Source: Siphonodentalium dalli (Eukaryota > Mollusca > Scaphopoda > Gadilida > Siphonodentaliidae). Taken from it: a stretch of 64,000 nucleotides of DNA. Where the stretch lies: the NCBI GenBank assembly GCA_032622095.1, contig CP136062.1, positions 142,000,351-142,064,350 on the forward strand. The letters are read 5' to 3'. Numbering within the stretch: position 1 is the stretch's first letter; every line of letters starts with the position of its first letter. A program made the position numbers and the translations under genes. Below, piece by piece: positions 8,570 through 23,494 of this stretch. The notes beneath the pieces are model-generated. The model was not told the origin of the DNA, ran no database searches, and was given only the letters and a program-made list of their open reading frames with translations.

Positions 8570-10185
8570 ATAAACCACACTCACGTTATGGGCTCGGCCA
8601 CACGATACCTGGATACGACATATAAACCATACTCACGTTATGAGCTCGGCCACACGATACCTGGATACGACATATAAACCACACTCACGTTATGGGCTCG
8701 GCCACACGATACCTGGATACGACATATAAACCACACTCACGTTATGGGCTCGTCACTCGATACCTGGATACGACATATAAACCCACTCACGTTATGGGCT
8801 CGACCACACAATACCTGGATACGACATATAAACCACACTCACGTTATGGACTCGGCCACTCGATACCTGGATACGACATATAAACCACACTCACGTTATG
8901 GTCTCGGCCACACGATACCTGGATACGACATATAAACCACACTCACGTTATGAGCTCGGCCACACGATACCTGGATACGACATATAAACCACACTCACGT
9001 TATGGGCTCGGCCACTCGATACCTGGATACGACATATAAACCACACTCACGTTATGGGCTCGGCCACACGATACCTGGATACGACATATAAACCACACTC
9101 ACGTTATGGGCTCGGCCACGCGATACCTGGATACGACATATAAACCACACTCACATTATGGGCTCGGCCACTCGATACCTGGATACGACATATAAACCAC
9201 ACTCACGTTATGAGCTCGGCCACACGATACCTGGATACGACATATAAACCACACTCACGTTATGGGCTCGGCCACACAATACCTGGATACGACATATAAA
9301 CCACACTCACGTTATGGGCTCGGCCACACGATACCTGGATACGACATATAAACCACACTCACGTTATGGACTCGGCCACTCGATACCTGGATACGACATA
9401 TAAACCACACTCACGTTATGGTCTCGGCCACACGATACCTGGATACGACATATAAACCACACTCACGTTATGAGCTCGGCCACACGATACCTGGATACGA
9501 CATATAAACCACACTCACGTTATGAGCTCGGCCACACGATACCTGGATACGACATATAAACCACACTCACGTTATGGGCTCGGCCACACAATACCTGGAT
9601 ACGACATATAAACCACACTCACGTTATGGGCTCGGCCACACGATACCTGGATACGACATATAAACCACACTCACGTTATGGTCTCGGCCACACGATACCT
9701 GGATACGACATATAAACCACACTCACGTTATGGGCTCGGCCACACGATACCTGGATACGACATATAAACCACACTCACGTTATGGGCTCGGCCACACGAT
9801 ACCTGGATACGACATATAAACCATACTCACGTTATGAGCTCGGCCACACGATACCTGGATACGACATATAAACCACACTCACGTTATGGGCTCGGCCACA
9901 CGATACCTGGATACGACATATAAACCACACTCACGTTATGGGCTCGCCACTCGATACCTGGATACGACATATAAACCCACTCACGTTATGGGCTCGACCA
10001 CACAATACCTGGATACGACATATAAACCACACTCACGTTATGGACTCGGCCACTCGATACCTGGATACGACATATAAACCACACTCACGTTATGGTCTCG
10101 GCCACACGATACCTGGATACGACATATAAACCACACTCACGTTATGAGCTCGGCCACACGATACCTGGATACGACATATAAACCA
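8570..10185 (+). repeat. 8-unit block repeated at 23-unit offset
   Basis: About 8570-8990 and about 9765-10185 carry the same succession of rare variants: AACCATACTC, a unit missing one base in CTCG[T/C]CACTCG, AACCCACTC (another 1-nt deletion), a GACCACACAATACC unit, a GGACTC unit, a GGTCTC unit and a GAGCTC unit. The offset is 1,194 bp, that is 23 units minus the two deleted bases. The end of the block (GGACTC, GGTCTC, GAGCTC) also occurs at about 9360-9490. Boundaries are accurate to about one unit. Confidence 0.85.
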
Positions 10186-11387
10186 CACACTCACGTTATG
10201 GGCTCGGCCACACGATACCTGGATACGACATATAAACCACACTCACGTTATGGGCTCGGCCACTCGATACCTGGATACGACATATAAACCACACACTCAC
10301 GTTATGGGCTCGGCCACACGATACCTGGATACGACATATAAACCACACTCACGTTATGGGCTCGGCCACACGATACCTGGATACGACATATAAACCACAC
10401 TCACGTTATGGGCTCGGCCACACGATACCTGGATACGACATATAAACCACACTCACGTTATGGGCTCGGCCACTCGATACCTGGATACGACATATAAACC
10501 ACACACTCACGTTATGGGCTCGGCCACACGATACCTGGATACGACATATAAACCACACTCACGTTATGGGCTCGGCCACTCGATACCTGGATACGACATA
10601 TAAACCACACTCACGTTATGGGCTCGGCCACACGATACCTGGATACGACATATAAACCACACTCACGTTATGGGCTCGGCCACTCGATACCTGGATACGA
10701 CATATAAACCACACTCACATTATGGGCTCGGCCACACGATACCTGGATACGACATATAAACCACACTCACGTTATGAGCTCGGCCACTCGATACCTGGAT
10801 ACGACATATAAACCACACTCACGTTATGGGCTCGGCCACTCGATACCTGGATACGACATATAAACCACACTCACATTATGGGCTCGACCACACGATACCT
10901 GGATACGACATATAAACCACACTCACGTTATGGGCTCGGCCACACAATACCTGGATACGACATATAAACCACACTCACATTATGGGCTCGGCCACTCGAT
11001 ACCTGGATACGACATATAAACCACACACTCACGTTATGGGCTCGGCCACACGATACCTGGATACGACATATAAACCACACTCACGTTATGGGCTCGGCCA
11101 CTCGATACCTGGATACGACATATAAACCACACTCACGTTATGGGCTCGGCCACACGATACCTGGATACGACATATAAACCACACTCACGTTATGGGCTCG
11201 GCCACACAATACCTGGATACGACATATAAACCACACTCACGTTATGGGCTCGGCCACACAATACCTGGATACGACATATAAACCACACTCACATTATGGG
11301 CTCGGCCACTCGATACCTGGATACGACATATAAACCACACACTCACGTTATGGGCTCGGCCACACGATACCTGGATACGACATATAA
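10180..11387 (+). repeat. Cluster of five 54-bp units
   Basis: Five units, starting at 10180, 10286, 10496, 11018 and 11332, carry an extra AC (CCACACACTCAC). I found this insertion nowhere else in the array. Most are preceded by a CACTCG unit. This marks local spread of one mutant unit over 1.2 kb. Confidence 0.85.
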
Positions 11388-14300
11388 ACCACACTCACGT
11401 TATGGGCTCGGCCACTCGATACCTGGATACGACATATAAACCACACTCGCGTTATGGGCTCGGCCACACGATACCTGGATACGACATATAAACCACACTC
11501 ACGTTATGGGCTCGGCCACTCGATACCTGGATACGACATATAAACCACACTCACATTATGGGCTCGGCCACACGATACCTGGATACGACATATAAACCAC
11601 ACTCACGTTATGGGCTCGGCCACACGATACCTGGATACGACATATAAACCACACTCACGTTATGGGCTCGGCCACTCGATACCTGGATACGACATATAAA
11701 CCACACTCACGTTATGGGCTCGGCCACACGATACCTGGTTACGACATATAAACCACACTCACGTTATGGGCTCGGCCACACGATACCTGGATACGACATA
11801 TAAACCACACTCACGTTATGGGCTCGGCCACTCGATACCTGGATACGACATATAAACCACACTCGCGTTATGGGCTCGGCCACTCGATACCTGGATACGA
11901 CATATAAACCACACTCACGTTATGGGCTCGGCCACACGATACCTGGATACGACATATAAACCACACTCACATTATGGGCTCGGCCACACGATACCTGGAT
12001 ACGACATATAAACCACACTCACGTTATGGGCTCGGCCACACGATACCTGGATACGACATATAAACCACACTCACACTATGGGCTCGGCCACACGATACCT
12101 GGATACGACATATAAATCACACTCACGTTATGGGCTCGGCCACACGATACCTGGATACGACATATAAACCACACTCACGTTATGGGTTCGGCCACACGAT
12201 ACCTGGATACGACATATAAGCCACACTCACATTATGGGCTCGGCCACTCGATACCTGGATACGACATATAAACCACACTCACATTATGGGCTCGGCCACA
12301 CGATACCCGGATACGACATATAAACCCACTCACGTTATGGGCTCGGCCACACGATACCTGGATGCGACATATAAACCACACTCACGTTATGGGCTCGGCC
12401 ACACGATACCTGGATACGACATATAAACCACACTCACGTTATGGGTTCGGCCACTCGATACCTGGATACGACATATAAACCACACTCACGTTATGGTCTC
12501 GGCCACACGATACCTGGATACGACATATAAACCACACTCACGTTATGGGCTCGGCCACACGATACCTGGATACGACATATAAACCACACTCACGTTATGA
12601 GCTCGGCCACACGATACCTGGATACGACATATAAACCACACTCACGTTATGGGCTCGGCCACTCGATACCTGGATACGACATATAAACCACACTCACGTT
12701 ATGGGCTCGGCCACACAATACCTGGATACGACATATAAACCACACTCACGTTATGGGCTCGGCCACACGATACCTGGATACGACATATAAACCACACTCA
12801 CGTTATGGGCTCGGCCACTCGATACCTGGATACGACATATAAACCACACTCACGTTATGGGCTCGGCCACTCGATACCTGGATACGACATATAAACCACA
12901 CTCACGTTATGGTCTCGGCCACACGATACCTGGATAAGACATATAAACCACACTCACGTTATGGTCTCGGCCACACGATACCTGGATACGACATATAAAC
13001 CACACTCACGTTATGGGCTCGGCCACACGATACCTGGATACGACATATAAACCACACTCACGTTATGGGCTCGGCCACACGATACCTGGATACGACATAT
13101 AAACCACACTCACGTTATGGGCTCGGCCACTCGATACCTGGATACGACATATAAACCACACTCACGTTATGGGCTCGGCCACTCGATACCTGGATACGAT
13201 ATATAAACCACACTCACGTTATGGGCTCGGCCACACGATACCTGGATACGATATATAAACCACACTCACGTTATGGGCTCGGCCACACGATACCTGGATA
13301 CGATATATAAACCACACTCACGTTATGGGCTCGGCCACACGATACCTGGATACGACATATAAACCACACTCACGTTATGGGCTCGGCCACACGATACCTG
13401 GATACGACATATAAACCACACTCACGTTATGGGCTCGGTCACTCGATACCTGGATACGACATATAAACCACACTCACGTTATGGGCTCGGCCACACGATA
13501 CCTGGATACGACATATAAACCACACTCACGTTATGGGCTCGGCCACAGGATACCTGGATACGACATATAAACCACACTCACGTTATGGGCTCGGCCACAC
13601 GATACCTGGATACGATATATAAACCACACTCACGTTATGAGCTCGGCCACACGATACCTGGATACGACATATAAACCACACTAACGTTATGGGCTCGGCC
13701 ACACGATACCTGGATACGACATATAAACCACACTCACGTTATGGGCTCGGCCACACGATACCTGGATACGACATATAAACCACACTCACGTTATGAGCTC
13801 GGCCACACGATACCTGGATACGACATATAAACCCACTCACGTTATGGGCTCGGCCACACGATACCTGGATACGACATATAAACCACACTCACGTTATGGG
13901 CTCGGCCACACGATACCTGGATACGACATATAAACCACACTCACGTTATGGGCTCGGCCACACGATACCTGTATACGACATATAAACCACACTCACGTTA
14001 TGGGCTCGGCCACACGATACCTGGATACGACATATAAACCACACTCACGTTATGGGCTCGGCCACACGATACCTGGATACGACATATAAACCACACTCAC
14101 GTTATGGGCTCGGCCACACAATACCTGGATACGACATATAAACCACACTCACGTTATGGGCTCGGCCACACGATACCTGGATACGACATATAAACCACAC
14201 TCATGTTATGGGCTCGGCCACACGATACCTGGATACGACATATAAACCACACTCACGTTATGGGCTCGGCCACACGATACCTGGATACGACATATAAACC

Positions 14301-16889
14301 ACACTCACGTTATGGGCTCGGCCACACAATACCTGGATACGACATATAAACCACACTCACGTTATGGGCTCGGCCACACGATACCTGGATACGACATATA
14401 AACCACACTCATGTTATGGGCTCGGCCACACGATACCTGGATACGACATATAAACCACACTCACGTTATGGGCTCGGCCACACGATACCTGGATACGACA
14501 TATAAACCACACTCACGTTATGGGCTCGGCCACACGATACCTGGATACGACATATAAACCACACTCACGTTATGGGCTCGGCCACACGATACCTGGATAC
14601 GACATATAAACCACACTCACGTTATGGGCTCGGCCACACGATATTTGGATACGACATATAAACCACACTCACGTTATGGGCTCGGCCACACGATACCTGG
14701 ATACGACATATAAACCACACTCACGTTATAGACTCGGCCACACGATACCTGGATACGACATATAAACCACACTCATGTTATGGGCTCGGCCACACGATAC
14801 ATGGATACGACATATAAACCACACTCACGTTATGGGCTCGGCCACACGATACCTGGATACGACATATAAACCACACTCACGTTATGGGCTCGACCACTCG
14901 ATACCTGGATACGACATATAAACCCACTCACGTTATGGGCTCGGCCACACGATACCTGGATACGACATATAAACCACACTCACGTTATGGGCTCGGCCAC
15001 TCGATACCTGGATACGACATATAAACCACACTCACGTTATGGGCTCGGCCACTCGATACCTGGATACGACATATAAACCACACTCACGTTATGGGCTCGG
15101 CCACACGATACCTGGATACGACATATAAACCACACTCACGTTATGGGCTCGGCCACACGATACCGGGATACGACATATAAACCACACTCACGTTATGGGC
15201 TCGGCCACACGATACCTGGATACGACATATAAACCACACTAACGTTATGGGCTCGGCCACACGATACCTGGATACGAAATATAAACCACACTCACGTTAT
15301 GGGCTCGACCACTCGATACCTGGATACGAGATATAAACCCACTCACGTTATGGGCTCGGCCACACGATACCTGGATACGACATATAAACCACACTCACGT
15401 TATGGGCTCGGCCACACGATACCTGGATACGACATATAAACCACACTCACGTTATGGGCTCGGCCACACGATACCTGGATACGACATATAAACCACACTC
15501 ACGTTATGGGCTCGGCCACACAATTCCTGGATACGACATATAAACCCACTCACGTTATGGGCTCGGCCACTCGATACCTGGATACGACATATAAACCACA
15601 CTCACGTTATGGGCTCGGCCACACAATACCTGGATACGACATATAAACCACACTCACGTTATGGGTTCGGCCACACGATACCTGGATACGACATATAAAC
15701 CACACTCACGTTATGGGCTCGGCCACATGATACCTGGATACGACATATAAACCGCACTCACGTTATGGGCTCGGCCACACGATACCTGGATACGACATAT
15801 AAACCGCACTCACGTTATGGGCTCGGCCACTCGATACCTGGATACGACATATAAACCACACTCACGTTATGGGCTCGGCCACTCGATACCTGGATACGAC
15901 ATATAAACCACACTCACGTTATGGGCTCGGTCACACGATACCTGGATACGACATATAAACCGCACTCACGTTATGGGCTCGGCCACACGATACCTGGATA
16001 CGACATATAAACCACACTCACATTATGAGCTCGGCCACACGATACCTGGATACGACATATAAACCACACTCACATTATGAGCTCGGCCACACGATACCTG
16101 GATACGACATATAAACCACACTCACGTTATGGGCTCGGTCACACGATACCTGGATACGACATATAAACCACACTCACGTTATGGGCTCGGCCACCCGATA
16201 CCTGGATACGACATATAAACCACACTCACGTTATGGGCTCGGCCACGCGATACCTGGATACGACATATAAACCACACTCACGTTATGGGCTCGGCCACTC
16301 GATACCTGGATACGACATATAAACCACACTCACGTTATGGGCTCGGCCACACAATACCTGGATACGACATATAAACCACACTCACGTTATGGGCTCGGCC
16401 ACTCGATACCTGGATACGACATATAAACCACACTCACGTTATGGGCTCGGCCACTCGATACCTGGATACGACATATAAACCACACTCACGTTATGGTCTC
16501 GGCCACACGATACCTGGATACGACATATAAACCACACTCACGTTATGGGCTCGGCCACTCGATACCTGGATACGACATATAAACCACACTCACGTTATGG
16601 GCTCGGCCACACGATACCTGGATACGACATATAAACCACACTCACGTTATGGTCTCGGCCACACGATACCTGGATACGACATATAAACCACACTCACGTT
16701 ATGGGCTCGGCCACACGATACCTGGATACGACATATAAACCACACTCACGTTATGGGCTCGGCCACTCGATACCTGGATACGACATATAAACCACACTCA
16801 CGTTATGGGCTCGGCCACTCGATACCTGGATACGACATATAAACCACACTCACGTTATGAGCTCGGCCACACGATACCTGGATACGACA

Positions 16890-19020
16890 TATAAACCACA
16901 CTCACGTTATGGGCTCGGCCACTCGATACCTGGATACGACATATAAACTACACTCACGTTATGGGCTCGGCCACACGATACCTGGATACGACATATAAAC
17001 CACACTCACATTATGGGCTCGGCCACTCGATACCTGGATACGACATATAAACCACACTCACGTTATGGGCTCGACCACACGATACCTGGATACGACATAT
17101 AAACCACACTCACGTTATGGGCTCGGCCACTCGATACCTGGATACGACATATAAACCACACTCACGTTATGGGCTCGGCCACTCGATACCTGGATACGAC
17201 ATATAAACCACACTCACATTATGGGCTCGGCCACTCGATACCTGGATACGACATATAAACCACACTCACGTTATGGGCTCGACCACACGATACCTGGATA
17301 CGACATATAAACCACACTCACGTTATGGGCTCGGCCACTCGATACCTGGATACGACATATAAACCACACTCACGTTATGGGCTCGGCCACTCGATACCTG
17401 GATACGACATATAAACCACACTCACATTATGGGCTCGGCCACTCGATACCTGGATACGACATATAAACCACACTCACGTTATGGGCTCGGCCACTCGATA
17501 CCTGGATACGACATATAAACCACACTCACGTTATGGGCTCGACCACACGATACCTGGATACGACATATAAACCACACTCACGTTATGGGCTCGGCCACAC
17601 GATACCTGGATACGACATATAAACCACACTCACGTTATGGGCTCGGCCACTCGATACCTGGATACGACATATAAACCACACTCACGTTATGGGCTCGGCC
17701 ACTCGATACCTGGATACGACATATAAACCACACTCACGTTATGGGCTCGGCCACACGATACCTGGATACGACATATAAACCACACTCACGTTATGGGCTC
17801 GGCCACACGATACCTGGATACGACATATAAACCACACTCACGTTATGGGCTCGGCCACTCGATACCTGGATACGACATATAAACCACACTCACGTTATGG
17901 GCTCGGCCACTCGATACCTGGATACGACATATAAACCACACTCACGTTATGGGCTCGGCCACTCGATACCTGGATACGACATATAAACTACACTCACGTT
18001 ATGGGCTCGGCCACACGATACCTGGATACGACATATAAACCACACTCACATTATGGGCTCGGCCACTCGATACCTGGATACGACATATAAACCACACTCA
18101 CGTTATGGGCTCGACCACACGATACCTGGATACGACATATAAACCACACTCACGTTATGGGCTCGGCCACTCGATACCTGGATACGACATATAAACCACA
18201 CTCACGTTATGGGCTCGGCCACTCGATACCTGGATACGACATATAAACCACACTCACATTATGGGCTCGGCCACTCGATACCTGGATACGACATATAAAC
18301 CACACTCACGTTATGGGCTCGACCACACGATACCTGGATACGACATATAAACCACACTCACGTTATGGGCTCGGCCACTCGATACCTGGATACGACATAT
18401 AAACCACACTCACGTTATGGGCTCGGCCACTCGATACCTGGATACGACATATAAACCACACTCACATTATGGGCTCGGCCACTCGATACCTGGATACGAC
18501 ATATAAACCACACTCACGTTATGGGCTCGGCCACTCGATACCTGGATACGACATATAAACCACACTCACGTTATGGGCTCGACCACACGATACCTGGATA
18601 CGACATATAAACCACACTCACGTTATGGGCTCGGCCACTCGATACCTGGATACGACATATAAACCACACTCACGTTATGGGCTCGGCCACACGATACCTG
18701 GATACGACATATAAACCACACTCACGTTATGGGCTCGGCCACTCGATACCTGGATACGACATATAAACCACACTCACGTTATGGGCTCGGCCACTCGATA
18801 CCTGGATACGACATATAAACCACACTCACGTTATGGGCTCGGCCACACGATACCTGGATACGACATATAAACCACACTCACGTTATGGGCTCGGCCACAC
18901 GATACCTGGATACGACATATAAACCACACTCACGTTATGGGCTCGGCCACTCGATACCTGGATACGACATATAAACCACACTCACGTTATGGGCTCGGCC
19001 ACTCGATACCTGGATACGAC
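16890..19020 (+). repeat. 20-unit (1,040-bp) tandem duplication
   Basis: Marker pairs are spaced exactly 1,040 bp apart: AAACTACAC at 16941/17981 and GACCACAC at 17073/18113, 17281/18321 and 17541/18581. Copy 1 is about 16890-17930. Copy 2 begins at about 17930 and appears to have gained one CACTCG unit near 18640. Boundaries are approximate. Confidence 0.8.
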
Positions 19021-19659
19021 ATATAAACCACACTCACGTTATGGGCTCGGCCACACGATACCTGGATACGACATATAAACCACACTCACGTTATGGGCTC
19101 GGCCACACGATACCTGGATACGACATATAAACCACACTCACGTTATGGGCTCGGCCACTCGATACCTGGATACGACATATAAACCACACTCACGTTATGG
19201 GCTCGGCCACTCGATACCTGGATACGACATATAAACCACACTCACGTTATGGGCTCGGCCACTCGATACCTGGATACGACATATAAACCACACTCACGTT
19301 ATGGGCTCGGCCACACGATACCTGGATACGACATATAAACCACACTCACGTTATGGGCTCGGCCACACGATACATGGATACGACATATAAACCACACTCA
19401 CGTTATGGGCTCGGTCACACGATACCTGGATACGACATATAAACCACACTCACGTTATGGGCTCGGCCACACGATACCTGGATACGACATATAAACCACA
19501 CTCACGTTATGGGCTCGGCCACACGATACCTGGATACGACATATAAACCACACTCACATTATGGGTTCGGCCACACGATACCTGGATACGACATATAAAC
19601 CACACTCACGTTATGGGCTCGGCCACACGATACCTTGATACGACATATAAACCACACTC

Positions 19660-20180
19660 ACATTATGGGTTCGGCCACACGATACCTGGATACGACATAT
19701 AAACCACACTCACGTTATGGGCTCGGCCACACGATACCTGGATACGACATATAAACCACACTCACGTTATGGGCTCGGCCACACGATACCTGGATACGAC
19801 ATAAAAACCACACTCACGTTATGGGCTCGGCCACACGATACCTGGATACGACATATAAACCACACTCACGTTATGGGCTCGGCCACACGATACCTGGATG
19901 CGACATATAAACCACACTCACATTATGGGTTCGGCCACACGATACCTGGATACGACATATAAACCACACTCACGTTATGGGCTCGGCCACACGATACCTG
20001 GATACGACATATAAACCACACTCACGTTATGGGCTCGGCCACACGATACCTGGATACGACATAAAAACCACACTCACGTTATGGGCTCGGCCACACGATA
20101 CCTGGATACGACATATAAACCACACTCACGTTATGGGCTCGGCCACACGATACCTGGATGCGACATATAAACCACACTCA
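19660..20180 (+). repeat. 5-unit (260-bp) tandem duplication
   Basis: The series CACATTATGGGTTCGG (first copy only partly shared), ATAAAAACC (19801/20061) and GGATGCGAC (about 19897/20157) recurs at 260 bp. This is a recent local duplication of five units. Confidence 0.85.
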
Positions 20181-23100
20181 CGTTATGGGCGCGGCCACAC
20201 GATACCTGGATACGACATATAAACCACACTCACGTTATGGGCTCGGCCACACGATACCTGGATAAGACATATAAACCACACTCACGTTATGGGCTCGGCC
20301 ACACGATACCTGGATACGACATATAAACCACACTCACGTTATGGGCTCGGCCACACGATACCTGGATACGACATATAAACCACACTCACGTTATGGGCTC
20401 GGCCACACGATACCTGGATACGACATATAAACCACACTCATGTTATGGGCTCGGCCACACGATACCTGGATAAGACATATAAACCACACTCACGTTATGG
20501 GCTCGGCCACACGATAACTGGATACGACATATAAACCACACTCACGTTATGGGCTCGGCCACACGATACCTGGATACGACATATAAACCACACTCACGTT
20601 ATGGGCTCGGCCACACGATACCTGGATACGACATATAAACCACACTCACGTTATGGGCTCGGCCACACGATACCTGGATACGACATATAAACCACACTCA
20701 CGTTATGGGCTCGGCCACACGATACCTGGATACGACATATAAACCACACTCACGTTATGGGCTCGGCCACACGATACCTGGATACGACATATAAACCACA
20801 CTCACGTTATGGGCTCGGACACACGATACCTGGATACGACATATAAACCACACTCACGTTATGGGCTCGGCCACACGATACCTGGATACGACATATAAAC
20901 CACACTCACGTTATGGGCTCGGCCACTCGATACCTGGATACTACATATAAACCACACTCACGTTATGGGCTCGGCCACACGATACCTGGATAAGACATAT
21001 AAACCACACTCACGTTATGGGCTCGGCCACACGATACCTGGATACGACATATAAACCACACTCACGTTATGGGCTCGGCCACACGATACCTGGATACGAC
21101 ATATAAACCACACTCACGTTATGGGCTCGGCCACTCGATACCTGGATACTACATATAAACCACACTCACGTTATGGGCTCGGCCACTCGATACCTGGATA
21201 CGACATATAAACCACACTCACGTTATGGTCTCGGCCACACGATACCTGGATACGACATATAAACCACACTCACGTTATGGGCTCGGCCACACGATACCTG
21301 GATACGACATATAAACCACACTCACGTTATGGGCTCGGCCACTCGATACCTGGATACGACATATAAACCACACTCACGTTATGGGCTCGGCCACACGATA
21401 CCTGGATACGACATATAAACCACACTCACGTTATGGGCTCGGCCACACAATACCTGGATACGAAATATAAACCACACTCACGTTATGGGCTCGGCCACTC
21501 GATACCTGGATACGACATATAAACCACACTCACGTTATGGGCTCGGCCACACGATACCTGGATACGACATATAAACCACACTCACGTTATGGCCTCGGCC
21601 ACACGATACCTGGATACGACATATAAACCACACTCACGTTATGGGCTCGGCCACACGATACATGGATACGACATATAAACCACACTCACGTTATGGGCTC
21701 GGCCACACGAAACCTGGATACGACATATAAACCACACTCACGTTATGGGCTCGGCCACTCGATACCTGGATACGACATATAAACCACACTCACGTTATGG
21801 GCTCGGCCACACGAAACCTGGATACGACATATAAACCACACTCACGTTATGGGCTCGCCACACGATACCTGGAGACGACATATAAACCACACTCACGTTA
21901 TGGGCGCGGCCACACGATACCTGGATACGACATATAAATCAAACCACGTTATGGGCTCGGCCACACGATACCTGGATACGACATATAAACCACACTCACG
22001 TTATGGGCTCGGCCACACGATACCTGGATACGACATATAAACCACACTCACGTTATGGGCTCGGCCACACGATACCTGGATACGACATATAAACCACACT
22101 CACGTTATGGGCTCGGCCACACGATACCTGGATACGACATATAAACCACACTCACGTTATGGGCTCGGACACACGGTACCTGGATACGACATATAAACCA
22201 CACTCACGTTATGAGCTCGGCCACACGATACCTGGATACGACATATAAACCACACTCACGTTATGGGCTCGGCCACACGATACCTGGATACGACATATAA
22301 ACCACACTCATGTTATGGGCTCGGCCACACGATACCTGGATACGACATATAAACCACACTCACGTTATGGGCTCGGCCACACGATACCTGGATACGACAT
22401 ATAAACCACACTCACGTTATGGGCTCGGCCACACGATACCTGGATACGACATATAAACCACACTCACGTTATGGGCTCGGCCACACGATACCTGGATACG
22501 ACATATAAACCACACTCACGTTATGGGCTCGGCCACTCGATACCTGGATACGACATATAAACCACACTCACGTTATGGGCTCGGCCACACGATACCTGGA
22601 TACGACATATAAACCACACTCACGTTATGGGCTCGGCCACACGATACCTGGATACGACATATAAACCACACTCACGTTATGGGTTCGGCCACACGATACC
22701 TGGATACGACATATAAACCACACTCACGTTATGGGCTCGGCCACACGATACCTGGATACGACATATAAACCACACTCACGTTATGGGCTCGGCCAGACGA
22801 TACCTGGATACGACATATAAACCACACTCACGTTATGGGCTCGGCCACACGATACCTGGATACGACATATAAACCACACTCACGTTATGGGCTCGGTCAC
22901 ACGATACCTGGATACGACATATAAACCACACTCACGTTATGGGCTCGGTCACACGATACCTGGATACGACATATAAGCCACACTCACGTTATGGGCTCGG
23001 CCACACGATACCTGGATACGACATATAAACCACACTCACGTTATGGGCTCGGCCACACGATACCTGGATACGACATATAAACCACACTCACATTATGGGC

Positions 23101-23442
23101 TCGGCCACACGATACCTGGATACGACATATAAACCACACTTAAGTTATGGGCTCGTCCACTCGATACCTGGATACGACATATAAACCACACTCACGTTAT
23201 GGGCTCGGTCACTCGATACCTGTATACGACATATAAACCACACTCACGTTATGGGCTCGGCCACTCGATACCTGGATACGACATATAAACCACACTCACG
23301 TTATGGGCTCGGTCACTCGATACCTGGATACGACATATAAACCACACTCACGTTATGGGCTCGGCCACTCGATACCTGGATACGACATATAAACCACACT
23401 CACGTTATGGGCTCGGCCACACGATACCTGGATACGACATAT

Positions 23443-23494
23443 AAACCACACTCACATTATGGGATCGGCCACACGATATTTGGATACGACATAT
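23443..23494 (+). repeat. Rare quadruple-variant unit, copy A
   Basis: This 52-bp unit carries CACATT, GGGATC and GATATTTGG together (changes at unit positions 14, 22, 37 and 38). The same combination is found at 27956-28007, with different neighbouring units. Confidence 0.85.
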
